A stretch of DNA of 59,850 bases from Bacteriovoracales bacterium (lineage in GTDB: Bacteria > Bdellovibrionota > Bacteriovoracia > Bacteriovoracales > Bacteriovoracaceae). The notes beneath the pieces were generated by a model. It did not search any database. It saw only the letters and a program-made list of their open reading frames with translations, and was not told the origin of the DNA. The translations under genes and the position numbers were made by a program. The stretch covers positions 1-59,850 of the forward strand of contig JASBRV010000083.1 in NCBI GenBank assembly GCA_030149295.1. The letters run 5' to 3'. Below are positions 1 to 10,202 of the stretch, piece after piece. Every line of letters begins with the position of its first letter. Position 1 is the first letter of the stretch.

Positions 1-222
1 TGCTGTCATCTGAATGTCCACAGGACATTCATGCCGCACTCGCCTGCCCAAAGCCACCACATTTATCTTCGTTTTTTTCTGTTTGGTTTTTGAATTCATC
101 ACAAATTATCTTTTTACTTGGTTGGCGCATAAGTGGACTGAGGTGCTGTGATTTACTGAAGAAATCAGAGGTATAAACTGACTTCAATTGTATTCCACAG
201 AGTTGCACCATAAACTAAGAGC
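1..222. other. Gene-free edge region with a perfect hairpin
   Basis: No convincing gene is seen here. Positions 11-19 and 23-31 form a perfect 9-bp inverted repeat around a 3-nt loop (ACA). The first 60 bases look richer in G and C than the rest. On the minus strand one frame is open from about 96 to the window edge, with possible GTG starts at 60 and 57, so the start of a gene leaving the window cannot be excluded. A 60-residue minus frame (29-211) has no ribosome binding site and unremarkable composition, and I treat it as chance. Confidence 0.4.
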
Positions 223-906
223 ATGAAAATTATAATCTCCCTTTTTCTTGCAATTACCTTCATTTCTCTCACTCAAGCAGATTCACTCATACCCAAAAAT
301 TTTGAGGTGCTTACTTTTAGTAGCATTAAGCCAAATGTTGTTGCGTTTCACGACAAAGAAATCAAAATCACCGTTGAAGGTTCGGCGAGCCCACTTATTT
401 ACCCATTGAAAAAACCAAAAATGTTTAAGAGAGTTTCTCTCAAAGGAAAGATCAAAGGAAAATTAAATCTACCCTCCCCAAAGAAAATTAACCAAGGGGA
501 CAAGGGAGCAGATGATTTTACCTTTCGCCTTGGGCTCGTCACAGAAGGGAAAAAGACCCTTAATTTTTTTCAAAGAGCGATTGCTCCCTCCTGGATCACA
601 AAATTATATTCCTTAGGGAAAAAGGCTAGAGCTTCAGGAATAAAGGAAATCGTCTTTTATAATGTGGTTCAAGAAAAAAGCCTTTTAGGTAAGGAAAGAG
701 AGCATCCAATAAGTGAACTTTTGAAAGAAAAATTTATTATCGCTCCCAATAAAGAGGGAGAATTTGAAATGACTCTTACTGAAAAAGATCTACCAGATGA
801 AAATATTGTCGCTCTTTGGATTAGCTGTGATGGCGATGACACCAAGAGCTCTTACGAGATTAGTCTTAGTGATATCACATTCGTTCCTCTGCCATCGACT
901 CCTTAA
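223..906 (+). CDS. Secreted protein of unknown function
   Basis: I do not recognise a family for this 227-residue protein. It begins with a clear Sec signal peptide: Lys at residue 2, a hydrophobic stretch to about residue 17, and likely cleavage after TQA at residue 19, with no lipobox Cys. The mature part is lysine-rich and looks beta-rich, with one conserved-looking segment near residues 100-115 (FRLGLVTEGKKTLNFFQRA). It most likely sits in the periplasm or outer envelope. Its 3' end overlaps the converging DAO-like gene by 32 bases (875-906). The Shine-Dalgarno upstream of the ATG is weak. Confidence 0.75.
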   Translation: MKIIISLFLAITFISLTQADSLIPKNFEVLTFSSIKPNVVAFHDKEIKITVEGSASPLIYPLKKPKMFKRVSLKGKIKGKLNLPSPKKINQGDKGADDFTFRLGLVTEGKKTLNFFQRAIAPSWITKLYSLGKKARASGIKEIVFYNVVQEKSLLGKEREHPISELLKEKFIIAPNKEGEFEMTLTEKDLPDENIVALWISCDGDDTKSSYEISLSDITFVPLPSTP

Positions 907-1870
907 ATTTCGTTATGGCCATATCGGCCACAGGAAAACATAGAGTATAACCATTTTTATAAAATCCTCCGATGAGGAGATGGTTTTTTTTCTGAAATTT
1001 AAGAAAAGGCATTCTTTTACTTGCTTTAGTTCTTAAACCGGTTTTAATCGTAGCCTTTCTGATATCCAGTATTTTAGACCACTTCTTATCCAGTTTAACA
1101 AATGAACTTATTTGCTCTTTTAAATCCTCTAAACAGGGGGCCCGAACTTCTGTTTTCTCACTACTTCCCCCGAGGATAAGCTTAGAGAAATGATGATGAT
1201 ATATAAGATTATGCCCATCGATGGTCATAACCCAAGAGTTGCCATTCTCCTCTTTATAATCCCATTCCAAGAAGTGACCAGGGACAACTTTAAAATTTTC
1301 TTTAATCTCACAATGATCCTTGATTCCTGAACCTCGAGCATCAAAACAGAAGTCATATTCATAAGAATCTTTAAGCCCATAGGCGATACCATTTTCTACT
1401 GCGCTTACGATGTCGCTGCACCATCTAATATTACCAAAACGAGTTAGACTCTCCTGCCACCATGAAAGAAACACCGGGGGATAAAAGATATGGGCCTTTT
1501 CTTCAAAAGTAATCAAATCTCTTACCTGAGAAATGGATTCTCCAAAGCGACGAACCATCTTCTCTTTATCCCAACTAAAATGCTTCCTATTGACTTGGCA
1601 AACCCCCATGGGATTTTTCTTCCTTAGAAAATTTAAACAATCAAAATAAGATTCATAGAGAAGATCGCCCAGGGGTGAGATACCTTGCTCGACACCCATC
1701 AGCGCAACTAAAGCCGTTGAATTGACAGCACAACTATCAAAAGGGGAAATGAACTCAGGGCCAACACAAGTAATTTCCAACGCCTTAAATGAAGGAAGAG
1801 AGCGCTTTGCTGTTAATTTTTCAATAATGGCCAGGGCGGCCATACCACGGCCAAGGACAAGAACTTTCAA
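875..1870 (-). CDS. FAD-dependent oxidoreductase, DAO-like
   Basis: This is a probable flavoprotein with a Rossmann dinucleotide-binding start (KVLVLGRGMAALAIIEKL, a GxGxxA pattern) in the first 20 residues. Near residues 275-320 a C-terminal block (TGLRTKASKRMPF, then LLIGGFYKNGYTLCFPVADMA) resembles the FAD-contacting end of D-amino-acid oxidase/ThiO-type enzymes. At 331 residues it is slightly shorter than those enzymes. The substrate is unknown. The start is TTG at 1870, with AAAGG seven bases upstream. It diverges from tex and converges on the secreted-protein gene. The family call rests on motif resemblance only. Confidence 0.65.
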   Translation of the reverse strand: MKVLVLGRGMAALAIIEKLTAKRSLPSFKALEITCVGPEFISPFDSCAVNSTALVALMGVEQGISPLGDLLYESYFDCLNFLRKKNPMGVCQVNRKHFSWDKEKMVRRFGESISQVRDLITFEEKAHIFYPPVFLSWWQESLTRFGNIRWCSDIVSAVENGIAYGLKDSYEYDFCFDARGSGIKDHCEIKENFKVVPGHFLEWDYKEENGNSWVMTIDGHNLIYHHHFSKLILGGSSEKTEVRAPCLEDLKEQISSFVKLDKKWSKILDIRKATIKTGLRTKASKRMPFLKFQKKNHLLIGGFYKNGYTLCFPVADMAITKFKESMAEERM

Positions 1871-1894
1871 TAACCAACCTTTATTAAAGATTCC

Positions 1895-1923
1895 TTGGCA
1901 GCTTAGCCCATTTTTTCTAAAAT
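1895..1923 (+). promoter_or_regulatory. Sigma-70-type promoter for tex
   Basis: TTGGCA (1895-1900) and TAAAAT (1918-1923) are separated by exactly 17 bases and each matches the consensus at five of six positions. Transcription would start near 1930, about 37 bases before the tex ATG. Confidence 0.65.
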
Positions 1924-1966
1924 TTCTCCTCGATCAACGAACTTTAAACAACCCGGAGAACCCTTA

Positions 1967-4273
1967 ATGACACAAAAGGTCATCGAAGCTGAAGCTGCTA
2001 AATATGCTGCCATCACCACTCAAATCAATGCGCGCCAAGTTGCAGCGACTCTCAATCTTCTTCTTATTGAAGACTGTACCGTCCCTTTTATTACACGCTA
2101 CCGTAAAGAAGCAACAGGTGGGCTAGATGAAGAGCAAATTCGGGCCATAAGTGACGCCTATGAAGAATATATCGAAAGAGAAAAAAGAAGAGCCTATATA
2201 TTAGAAACTCTAGAAAAAATGGAAGTCTTAACACCTGAACTTAAAAAGAAAGTGATTGAAGCGCAAAGCCTCAACCAATTAGAAGATCTTTACGCCCCTT
2301 ATAAATCCAAAAAGAAAACCAAGGGTCAACTGGCTTCTGAGGCCGGACTTCTCCCTTTGGCCGAGCATATTCTAAAAGGTGAAATTTCCCTCGAGGAGTT
2401 ACAAAAGAAAGAAAATGACTACCTTAATCCTGAGAAGAAATTTGCCACATGGGATGACTGTTTAAAAGGAACACAAGCCATTCTCATGGAAAGATTTGCC
2501 CATGATACTGAAATCAAAGAAACCCTACGAAAGGACTACTGGAAAGAGGCGTCTCTAGTATCAACAAAGAGAAAAGATGCGGAAAAAGTCAAAGACTGGG
2601 AAAAGTTTAAAGATTATTTTGAGTTTTCTCAACCCATTAAAGATCTCACAAATCCAAAAGCTGCCCACCGTTTTCTTGCGGTGAGGAGAGGCATGACTCT
2701 TAAGATTTTAAAAGTTGATGTTTCCTACCCTCAAGAGTCTGTTGTCGCTCTTATTAAGAGTCGCCACTTCTCTCATGGTGGTAAAAATGAAGACTTCCTT
2801 ATTAAGACAGCAACAAAAGCAACTACCCTGGCCATTCATCCCTCCATGGATCTTGAAGTTAAATCAGAGTTAAAAAAAGTAAGTGATGAAGGGGCTATTG
2901 ACGTTTTTAATGTTAATTTGAAAAACCTATTACTTCAGCCCTACTTAGGGGCAAAGACTGTGCTCGCCCTTGATCCTGGTGTGCGCACGGGTTGTAAAAC
3001 GGTAGTGGTAGATAAAACGGGTAAACTTCTGTTTGATACCGTTATATATCCTCACGAACCTCAAAATGACATCAAAGGTTCTCAGACAGTTATAGAGCGC
3101 TTAATTGATCATTATAACGTCGAATACCTTGCTATTGGTAATGGAACCTATGGAAGAGAGACACTACACTTTATTGAAGAATATATTGCTCAAGTCAAAG
3201 AAGACAAGGTGAAGGCGACTTTGGTTAATGAATCGGGTGCCTCTATTTATTCCGCTTCAGAGATTGCCAAAAAGGAATTCCCCGACAAAGACGCCACTGT
3301 AAGAGGTGCTGTAAGTATCGCCCGTCGCTTTCAAGACCCACTGGCGGAGCTTGTAAAAATTGATCCTAAGTCAATTGGCGTTGGTCAGTACCAACACGAT
3401 GTTAATCAAAGTAAACTCAAAAAAAGTCTCATGGGTGTCGTAGAATCCTGTGTGAACTTTGTGGGTGTCGATTTAAATACGGCATCGGCTCCCCTTTTAA
3501 GTTATGTTTCTGGTATTGGACCGAGTGTCGCTGGAAATATCGTCAAAAAAAGAGAAGAAGTTGGTGGTTTTAAGAAGAGGGAAGAGCTCCTTAAAGTAAG
3601 TCGCTTTAGCCAAAAGATCTTTGAGCAATCTGGTGGTTTCCTTCGCATTTATAATGGCGAACACCCCCTGGATAGTACTTTTATTCACCCTGAGCAATAT
3701 CCTGTTTTAGAGAAATGGACGAAAGAACAAAAAGTTTCCCTCAAAGATCTAGTAGAAGATAGGGAGATTATTGGAAGGCTAGAAAGAGATACTGAATTAA
3801 AAGAGAAAATTGGAGAATTCACCCACAAAGACATCGTGACAGCTCTCAAAGCGCCCTCCCAAGACCCAAGAACAGAATTTAAATCCACTGAATTTAAAAA
3901 AGGTATTAGAAAACTAACCGACCTAGAACCAGGCAATTGGTACACAGGAATTGTCACCAATATCACCCAGTTTGGGGCCTTCGTGGATATCGGCATTAAA
4001 GAAAATGGCCTAGTCCACGTTTCTGAAATGGCAGACCATTTTGTCTCCAATGCTCTTGAGGTATTAAAAGTTGGTCAAGAGGTCAAAGCTAGAGTCAAAG
4101 AACTAGATGTTGAGCGTGGTCGTATCTCTCTTTCTCTAAAAACAGGCGAATCCATTCCTAAATCAAAGACCAGCTCCAGCAAGGGGTCAAAAGGAAAACC
4201 TAGAAATGGGACCAAAGAAGATCGCAAGCTGAAAAACAATGCTTTTGCTTCTTTAAAGAACTTTAAAGTCTAA
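1967..4273 (+). CDS. tex: Tex family S1 RNA-binding protein
   Basis: Tex is a conserved cytoplasmic nucleic-acid-binding protein linked to transcription. At 768 residues this has the usual length and domain order. An N-terminal helical Tex region carries the signature FITRYRKEATGGLDEEQIR near residues 41-60. A YqgF/RNase-H-like domain starts near 330 (VLALDPGVRTGCKTVVVD). Helix-hairpin-helix segments follow near 510-540 (VSGIGPSVAGNIVKKREEVG), and an S1 domain lies near 657-728 (GIVTNITQFGAFVDIG). A basic, serine/lysine-rich tail follows. CGGAG lies nine bases before the ATG. It is a single-gene unit, convergent with the permease gene eight bases away. Confidence 0.95.
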   Translation: MTQKVIEAEAAKYAAITTQINARQVAATLNLLLIEDCTVPFITRYRKEATGGLDEEQIRAISDAYEEYIEREKRRAYILETLEKMEVLTPELKKKVIEAQSLNQLEDLYAPYKSKKKTKGQLASEAGLLPLAEHILKGEISLEELQKKENDYLNPEKKFATWDDCLKGTQAILMERFAHDTEIKETLRKDYWKEASLVSTKRKDAEKVKDWEKFKDYFEFSQPIKDLTNPKAAHRFLAVRRGMTLKILKVDVSYPQESVVALIKSRHFSHGGKNEDFLIKTATKATTLAIHPSMDLEVKSELKKVSDEGAIDVFNVNLKNLLLQPYLGAKTVLALDPGVRTGCKTVVVDKTGKLLFDTVIYPHEPQNDIKGSQTVIERLIDHYNVEYLAIGNGTYGRETLHFIEEYIAQVKEDKVKATLVNESGASIYSASEIAKKEFPDKDATVRGAVSIARRFQDPLAELVKIDPKSIGVGQYQHDVNQSKLKKSLMGVVESCVNFVGVDLNTASAPLLSYVSGIGPSVAGNIVKKREEVGGFKKREELLKVSRFSQKIFEQSGGFLRIYNGEHPLDSTFIHPEQYPVLEKWTKEQKVSLKDLVEDREIIGRLERDTELKEKIGEFTHKDIVTALKAPSQDPRTEFKSTEFKKGIRKLTDLEPGNWYTGIVTNITQFGAFVDIGIKENGLVHVSEMADHFVSNALEVLKVGQEVKARVKELDVERGRISLSLKTGESIPKSKTSSSKGSKGKPRNGTKEDRKLKNNAFASLKNFKV

Positions 4274-4281
4274 GTTACCTA

Positions 4282-5448
4282 TTAAGCACCTAAGGTCCTT
4301 ATAAAAGAAAGATAATTGACGTCTTTTTTAAAGGCCTTAAGACTGAGCCAAGCAAAGACAAGACTAATGACAAAAGGAATGGCAAAAGACACACCCAGGC
4401 CAAAGGCAGTTATTTTGACAGGAATTTTTCGATCGACAAATACGGCCGGCATAATATTAAATCCGTATTGATCCAAGAAATAAAGAAGAGCTAGTCCCAA
4501 TAGAAGGCCAGCTACAACACTGAAGAAAGTCAGCATGACCAAAAAGGCCTTTGTACTCTTAAAGACCGAAGCCTCAGATATGCCGAGAACCCAAAAACTG
4601 GCCAAATCCACTCTAATTTTATTGAAGAAGACAAGAAGCCCACTCGTAATGGCTAAAGAAACCAACAAAGTCATGGCCGCAAAGAGAAAAACCATGACTG
4701 TAGTCTCAAGTCCAAGGGCCCATACCAAAGTCGAATTCAATTTTTCCCAAGAGTGAAGTTCACTCCCCTTTGGCCCATGTTCTTTAATAAGAGAGAGAAT
4801 CGTATCTTCATCAAATTGACCGAAAAGTCGTATTTTATTAACCACCCTTTCACCCAAAATGGCCTGAATTCGAATGAGTTTCGCCCAACCATGAAAATCG
4901 TCTATTTCAGGAACGTCAGTGCTCACTAAATAATCGACCTCAAGCGAAGACATCCTAGGCACACCACCAATAAAACTATCTAGATGAGCGGGAGACATAA
5001 GCCTGACCAAGTCTCCCACACCTGCATTGATCTGATAGGCCAAGGCCCTAGGAAGAACAAGCTCACGAAAATCATTCTCTCTTAAAAAGTGAGGGGTTTT
5101 TGAGTCAAGCTCAACCCCGTGAATAATGATTGGCGCATAGAACTGGCCGTACTTTACCAAAAGCTCCAATTCTAGCTCAGAACTCGCAAACTCAACTTCC
5201 CTATTAAGTTTCTTAACAAACTCTTTAATTTTATTTTGATGAGTATTAGGGAAGCTTATCACCCCGTGGCCACTCACCTTTTTAGAACGGCTAATAAGCT
5301 TTTCTTGAAGACCTCCCATGGTACTTTGTAGGACCAAAAGAGCAAAACTTGAAATGATAAGACCTAAGACAGCGATAAAAAGTAATCGCTGTCTCGTTTT
5401 GGCATGAAGGAGATAAGAAAAGAAGTATTTTACAAAAGACCAGTTCAC
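4282..5448 (-). CDS. LolC/LolE-like ABC transporter permease (FtsX superfamily)
   Basis: This inner-membrane protein of 388 residues has the LolC/E/MacB permease layout. One membrane segment lies near residues 20-42, followed by a periplasmic domain of about 200 residues and three membrane segments near 243-270, 298-325 and 345-370. Such permeases extract lipoproteins for export to the outer membrane, using a LolD-type ATPase that is not in this window. The gene begins 11 bases after fadJ, so it is probably cotranscribed with fadI-fadJ despite the unrelated function. The specific Lol assignment is inferred; other FtsX-fold permeases look similar. Confidence 0.75.
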   Translation of the reverse strand: MNWSFVKYFFSYLLHAKTRQRLLFIAVLGLIISSFALLVLQSTMGGLQEKLISRSKKVSGHGVISFPNTHQNKIKEFVKKLNREVEFASSELELELLVKYGQFYAPIIIHGVELDSKTPHFLRENDFRELVLPRALAYQINAGVGDLVRLMSPAHLDSFIGGVPRMSSLEVDYLVSTDVPEIDDFHGWAKLIRIQAILGERVVNKIRLFGQFDEDTILSLIKEHGPKGSELHSWEKLNSTLVWALGLETTVMVFLFAAMTLLVSLAITSGLLVFFNKIRVDLASFWVLGISEASVFKSTKAFLVMLTFFSVVAGLLLGLALLYFLDQYGFNIMPAVFVDRKIPVKITAFGLGVSFAIPFVISLVFAWLSLKAFKKDVNYLSFIRTLGA

Positions 5449-5459
5449 TTCAAATAAAC

Positions 5460-7592
5460 TTAAAGGTCATAAAACTTTCTTTTATCACTCACTAACTTCT
5501 TTAAAAAATCAGAGGGGGCGTAGCGATCCTTATCAACACTTCCTTGAAATTTTTCAATGGCACTAAGAATTCGATCTAGGCCTTCACTATCCGCGTAACG
5601 CAATAGTCCTCCTCTAAAAGGAGGAAAGCCAATCCCAAAAATAAGACCAAGGTCAACATCACCTGGGGTTTCCACAATCTTTTCATCCAATATAATCGCC
5701 GCTTCATTAATCATAGGGAGAACTACCCTCATTTGAATTTCACTTTCGCTCATGGATTTTTTAGAAGTGGGAAGAAGCCCTTGTGCCGTTTCATTAGCAC
5801 CGGAAACTTTTCCATTTTCATCATAATTATAAAAACCTTTATTAGACTTTCTTCCAAGTAGACCTTGCTCCACCATTTTTGCAGAAAGACCTGAGGATTT
5901 TGCTCGATCCCCCAGTCCATCATGAAGGATTTTTGCCACTTTCACGGCAACATCAATACCGACTTCATCCAGAAGTCGACAAGGACCCATGGGAAAACCA
6001 AAGTTTAAGCAGGCTTCATCCAAATCCTTCATAGAAACGCCTTCTTCCAAAAGGTAGCCCGCCTCATTCAAAAATGGCATCAAGATTCTATTCACAAGAA
6101 AACCAGGTCCATCTTTGACAATAACGGGAGTCTTCTTCACTTTTAATACCCACTTATGAAGAGCTTCTACCGTTTCTGGAGCTACCTTAGAGTGAGTAAT
6201 GATTTCCACCAAGGGCATACGATGAACAGGATTAAAAAAGTGAAGTCCCGCAAAACGATCAGGAATTTCTAGAGCACTTGCCATTTCCTCCACACTTAAA
6301 GAGGAGGTATTTGAAGTGATAAGAGCATCTTTTCTAAGATGCTTCTCAGTCTCACTAAAGACCTTTTTCTTGATGTCCATATTTTCGACGATGGCCTCAA
6401 TAAGAAGATCTACTTTTTGAAAGCCACTGAAATCAGTTTGGCAACCAATCGAGCGCATTTTTCTTTCAAAATCATCACGAGACAACTTCTTTCTTTTGAG
6501 CGCACCACTAAAATTACTTGATGCTTGCTTTAAGCCCAATTCAAGCGCTTCCTGGTTAAGGTCTTTCATAATAGGGGCCATATCGTTATCGGCCATCAAC
6601 CAAGCAATCCCACCACCCATGGTACCAGCACCCAAACAGGCTCCGCGATCAAGCTTTGGAACTTCTCCCTCACCTTTAGGCCCAGGAAACTTTTTAACTT
6701 TCTCCGTCATCCAATAGATGTGCTGAAGGTTCTTTGATTGTTCGCCGACACAGAGCTCTCCAAAAGCTTGGGCCTCACTAGAGAGATAACTAGAACGACT
6801 TTTCATCATTCCGGCTTCCATAGTATCGAGTATCTTAAGTGGTGCCTGATAAAAACCTTTGGTTTTCTTTAAAACACTCTCCCTTGCCTTTTGGAAAATA
6901 ATTTTACGACTTAAAAAATTATCTTGAGCAAAATCAGTGAGAGTTTCTTTAAGACCGTCTTTTTTGAAACCACCTTTTTTAAGATGGTTTTTAGCCAACT
7001 CAACGATTTTCTCTTTCGGATATGTCTCGACAACAAGTCCCATTTTCTTTGCTTTACGCGCTTTGACCGTTTTTCCTGTGAGGATTAGATCGAGTGCTGC
7101 TGGAAGTCCGATTCTTTTTGGCATACGAAATGTGCCACCGAAGCCGGGGATAAGACCAAGTTTGACTTCAGGAAGACCCATCATTGAGCTCTTATCATCA
7201 CTCATCAAAATGGTATCACAACTTAAGCTAAACTCTGTACCTCCTCCAAGACATACTCCATGCACACAGGCCACTGTGGGAAAAGGAAGATCTTCAATTT
7301 TATTAAAAATACTCTGGCCGGCTTCTGCACCTTGGGCACCATCTGCTTCTGTTTTCATGGCACTAATGAGACTAATATCTGCTCCCGCTAGAAAACATCG
7401 CTCTTTGTGAGTAAAGAATATGGCGCCTTTGAGAGATTTCTTATCCTTGGTAAGCTCATCTGCAATCGCATCAAGCTCTCGCAAGGTTTCCTCATCAAGA
7501 ATGGTCATGGACTTTTCGTTATTATAACCAAAACCAATATAAGCTATTTGATCAGTAACTTCGTAACTTATTTTTTTCGTTTCTAAACTCAT
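5460..7592 (-). CDS. fadJ: Fatty-acid oxidation multifunctional enzyme (enoyl-CoA hydratase / 3-hydroxyacyl-CoA dehydrogenase)
   Basis: This 710-residue fusion catalyses the hydration and NAD-dependent oxidation steps of beta-oxidation. The N-terminal crotonase domain shows [16 protein letters not shown] and [17 protein letters not shown] 3-hydroxyacyl-CoA dehydrogenase domain starts near residue 315 with the NAD loop [10 protein letters not shown] and the catalytic segment [14 protein letters not shown]. Two C-terminal 3HCDH modules follow. It lies 13 bases after fadI, the standard fadI-fadJ order, with a GGGAGAGGG ribosome binding site. FadJ rather than FadB is chosen from length and the gene order; no separate isomerase function is evident. 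Confidence 0.92.
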   Translation of the reverse strand: MSLETKKISYEVTDQIAYIGFGYNNEKSMTILDEETLRELDAIADELTKDKKSLKGAIFFTHKERCFLAGADISLISAMKTEADGAQGAEAGQSIFNKIEDLPFPTVACVHGVCLGGGTEFSLSCDTILMSDDKSSMMGLPEVKLGLIPGFGGTFRMPKRIGLPAALDLILTGKTVKARKAKKMGLVVETYPKEKIVELAKNHLKKGGFKKDGLKETLTDFAQDNFLSRKIIFQKARESVLKKTKGFYQAPLKILDTMEAGMMKSRSSYLSSEAQAFGELCVGEQSKNLQHIYWMTEKVKKFPGPKGEGEVPKLDRGACLGAGTMGGGIAWLMADNDMAPIMKDLNQEALELGLKQASSNFSGALKRKKLSRDDFERKMRSIGCQTDFSGFQKVDLLIEAIVENMDIKKKVFSETEKHLRKDALITSNTSSLSVEEMASALEIPDRFAGLHFFNPVHRMPLVEIITHSKVAPETVEALHKWVLKVKKTPVIVKDGPGFLVNRILMPFLNEAGYLLEEGVSMKDLDEACLNFGFPMGPCRLLDEVGIDVAVKVAKILHDGLGDRAKSSGLSAKMVEQGLLGRKSNKGFYNYDENGKVSGANETAQGLLPTSKKSMSESEIQMRVVLPMINEAAIILDEKIVETPGDVDLGLIFGIGFPPFRGGLLRYADSEGLDRILSAIEKFQGSVDKDRYAPSDFLKKLVSDKRKFYDL

Positions 7593-7605
7593 TCTTTCCC
7601 TCTCC

Positions 7606-8895
7606 CTACTTCATGAGGTTTTCGATAATCACAGCACCACCTTGTCCACCACCAATACAAAGAGAAGCGATACCATATTTAGCCTTTCTTCTTTTTAACT
7701 CATGGGCAAGAGTGACGACTAGTCGGCTACCGGTGGAACCAACGGGGTGTCCAATAGCAATAGCACCACCATTAACATTAAATTTTTCATCAGGAATTTC
7801 ACCCCATACCTTTTCGACACCAAAACGAGCCGCTGCCTCTTTGTCTTTAAATGCCTTTTGAACGGCAATAACTTGAGCTGCAAAGGCTTCGTTGATTTCA
7901 ATTAAATCCATGTCCTCTAAAGTCATATTTGCCCTTTTAAAGACACCATCCATGGCAAGTAGCGGACCCATGCCCATTCTCTCCGGCTCAAGTCCATGGA
8001 AATGATAATCAACAATCTTCGCCATGGGCTCTAGATCATATTTTTTAAGAGCTTCTTCACTAACAAGAAGTAAAGCTGAGCCACCATCTGTAATAGGACA
8101 AGCATTACCGACAGTTACACTCCCTGCTTTTCTATCAAAATAAGGCCTGAGTTTTGCCAGTTTCTCAACAGAGCTGCCAGCTCGTGGACCAATGTCTTGA
8201 GAAAGAAGTTTATTAAGTTTTGATCCCACAGCTAGGGGAAGAATTTCATCTTGCCACCTTCCCTCTTCTTGAGCGGCTAAAGCGAGGTTATGAGATCGCA
8301 CAGCGAATTCATCTTGTTCTTCGCGGCTTATTCCAAACTCCCTAGCAAGGATTTCTGCTGTTTGCCCCATATTTAAACCGCAAAAGGGATCAGTGAGCCC
8401 CTGTTCAAGAGCAATAATAGGACTTAGATAAGGGGGCCGAAATTGAGTAATGGCCTTAAGCTTGTCTCCTACGCTTTTTGCCTTCATGACATCGATAAAG
8501 AGCTCCGTCATTTCCTCTGAATAAATCAGAGGTATTTGACTCATACTTTCTACCCCTCCGACGGCAATCACTTCGCTGCGACCACTGGCTATTTTTAAGA
8601 AACCCTGGCTAACGGCCTCAAGTCCAGAGGCGCAATTTCTATGAACAGTGTAACCACTCGTTTGCTTATCTAAACCTGCTTCTAGTGCGATAACACGTCC
8701 AATATTGGGATACTTGGCAGGGTTACCAACATTACCAATAATCACTTCATCTACATCAGTGGGAGCTATTCCTGCGTTATCAACAAGGTGTCTAATAAGA
8801 TAAGAGCCTAAATAAGGGGCAGCGACATCTTTAAGGTCCGTGCCGGCCTTAGCATGAGGACTTCTTTTGGCCCCGACAATATAGACAGGATTCAT
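7606..8895 (-). CDS. fadI: Acetyl-CoA C-acyltransferase (3-ketoacyl-CoA thiolase)
   Basis: This enzyme performs thiolytic cleavage, the last step of beta-oxidation. The thiolase signatures are all present: the nucleophilic Cys in [11 protein letters not shown] near residue 88, [25 protein letters not shown] with the catalytic His, and CIGGGQGGA near the C-terminus. I place the start at ATG 8895 (429 residues) because AGGAGTG lies just upstream. The six-codon longer TTG start at 8913 would place the ribosome binding site inside the gene. It is the first gene of a fadI-fadJ-permease unit and has its own promoter. Confidence 0.93.
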   Translation of the reverse strand: MNPVYIVGAKRSPHAKAGTDLKDVAAPYLGSYLIRHLVDNAGIAPTDVDEVIIGNVGNPAKYPNIGRVIALEAGLDKQTSGYTVHRNCASGLEAVSQGFLKIASGRSEVIAVGGVESMSQIPLIYSEEMTELFIDVMKAKSVGDKLKAITQFRPPYLSPIIALEQGLTDPFCGLNMGQTAEILAREFGISREEQDEFAVRSHNLALAAQEEGRWQDEILPLAVGSKLNKLLSQDIGPRAGSSVEKLAKLRPYFDRKAGSVTVGNACPITDGGSALLLVSEEALKKYDLEPMAKIVDYHFHGLEPERMGMGPLLAMDGVFKRANMTLEDMDLIEINEAFAAQVIAVQKAFKDKEAAARFGVEKVWGEIPDEKFNVNGGAIAIGHPVGSTGSRLVVTLAHELKRRKAKYGIASLCIGGGQGGAVIIENLMK

Positions 8896-8929
8896 AGTTG
8901 CACTCCTTTGCAATAAAGAATTCCTATCA

Positions 8930-8957
8930 ATAATAATCTATGTCCCTAGGTTTTCAA
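8930..8957 (-). promoter_or_regulatory. Sigma-70-type promoter for the fadI-fadJ operon
   Basis: On the minus strand TTGAAA (8957-8952) and TATTAT (8935-8930) are 16 bases apart, and each matches the consensus at five of six positions. The expected start is near 8923, giving a leader of about 28 bases before the fadI ATG. Confidence 0.6.
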
Positions 8958-8972
8958 AGGACAACCGTGCGG

Positions 8973-9003
8973 AAAAAAAAAGGCTCCTATATATAGGAGC
9001 CTT
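8973..9003 (-). terminator. Intrinsic terminator of the outer-membrane protein gene
   Basis: Positions 8980-9003 are a perfect 24-base palindrome with GC-rich outer arms (AGGCTCC/GGAGCCT) and an AT centre. On the minus strand it runs into nine consecutive T (8981-8973). It lies 26 bases after the stop of the barrel gene. Confidence 0.9.
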
Positions 9004-9028
9004 GCGTAATTTTGATTTTAATTTTTTA

Positions 9029-10039
9029 TTAAAACTTAATAAGAAAACCAACATTCAATGCGGCAATATCACTTTGCTCAAGAGCATTTCCATACTGATC
9101 AAGTCGGTCTTTGTAAGCATCTACACTTGGGTTAACAACCACTTGATTGACATCTCTATCATCAAAACCAGAGCTAATGGCACGCTGATAAGTAAAATCA
9201 ATATTGAGACCTAAGTTTTTAGCAAAAGCAAACTCAACACCCACAGATCCGCTACCAGTTACATTGTTACCTGTTGCTTCAATATCTTCACCGTTATAAG
9301 TTTGGTCATAGGAAAGGTCCATTCTATTGTACCCGAGTCCAAGACCTACGTAAGGACGAATTGAAGAATCAGTAATGATAAAAAACTTACCATTAAGATT
9401 CAGGTTTAAGTTTCTTACCGCAACCTCTTGCTCAATTGTTCTATTTCCTGAGAAGAAAAAGCCTTCATTAATAGAATCAGTGAAATCAAGAGTTGTATAA
9501 GTAGCCCCGATACCAACTCTAAAATTATTCGTGACTTCGTTTTCAAAAGTTAAGCCTACATTAACAGCAGATTCGAAAGAGTCGATTTGATCACCATTAA
9601 ATTGTTTAATACCAAAATAAGGAATTACTGCATTCTTATATTCAGTCTCTTCAACTGGTGCTGGAGCAATGATCGCTTGAGGTGCAGCCTGAACAACTTG
9701 AACACTATCAGTTGTTTCCATGTCGGCATCATCTAAAGCCTGCATATTTCCCTGAAAAGCTTTTTGAAGTTTATTTGAAAGTTCTTTCTCTTGCTTAATA
9801 CGAATATCTTCAATTTTCTTTTGAACCATTTCTTCGTTTTGGGCCTCAAGACGTTTTCTCATTTTTTCAATACGATCAGCAGCGGATTCACGTCTAAATG
9901 TGCCGTCGATATCAATTCTTTCAGAGTTGAGAATTTCTTCAGTCTCTGAAACCAACATGTCTTGGGCAAGTACTGAAGTTGAGCACAAGAGAGTTGCGGC
10001 CAAAATGGTTTTTAATTCTCTAGTCATCAATGCTTTCAT
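9029..10039 (-). CDS. Outer-membrane beta-barrel protein
   Basis: This 336-residue exported protein has a Sec signal (LKTILAATLLCSTSVLAQ). A charged, coiled-coil-like segment near residues 45-90 is rich in Glu, Lys and Arg, followed by a Pro/Ala linker. A C-terminal eight-strand-like barrel from about 130 ends in the aromatic residue typical of BAM substrates (VGFLIKF). It resembles OmpA/OmpW-type small barrels but lacks an OmpA C-terminal peptidoglycan domain. ATG 10039 is chosen because AGGAGACTTT lies directly upstream; the 20-codon longer frame would start before that site. It probably has its own promoter and ends at a strong terminator, so it may be abundantly expressed. Confidence 0.8.
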   Translation of the reverse strand: MKALMTRELKTILAATLLCSTSVLAQDMLVSETEEILNSERIDIDGTFRRESAADRIEKMRKRLEAQNEEMVQKKIEDIRIKQEKELSNKLQKAFQGNMQALDDADMETTDSVQVVQAAPQAIIAPAPVEETEYKNAVIPYFGIKQFNGDQIDSFESAVNVGLTFENEVTNNFRVGIGATYTTLDFTDSINEGFFFSGNRTIEQEVAVRNLNLNLNGKFFIITDSSIRPYVGLGLGYNRMDLSYDQTYNGEDIEATGNNVTGSGSVGVEFAFAKNLGLNIDFTYQRAISSGFDDRDVNQVVVNPSVDAYKDRLDQYGNALEQSDIAALNVGFLIKF

Positions 10040-10111
10040 AATAAAGTCTCCTTGGGGGCATGGTCGTGTTTCCACCACCAACCTTAACGCATATAGCAAT
10101 AATTCAGAATT

Positions 10112-10140
10112 CTTATAGCAGATTTGCGCTTTCAGGGGAA
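10112..10140 (-). promoter_or_regulatory. Probable extended -10 promoter for the outer-membrane protein gene
   Basis: The minus strand carries TGCTATAAG (10120-10112), an extended -10 element, with a weak -35 (TTCCCC, three of six) 17 bases upstream. The leader before the ATG would be roughly 65 bases. Confidence 0.45.
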
Positions 10141-10202
10141 AGGAACGCGCTGCATCGTGTAAGGTTTACAACAGCTCTCTGTTAAGTCATTGAAATTTAA
10201 TG

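Noticed and set aside
29..211. 60-codon minus-strand frame at the window edge
   Set aside because: No ribosome binding site, no recognisable composition, and the hairpin at 11-31 lies just beyond its stop without a T-run.
6937..7410. 157-codon plus-strand frame inside fadJ
   Set aside because: Antisense to the conserved crotonase domain; no ribosome binding site and Pro/Ser/Arg-rich composition typical of shadow frames.
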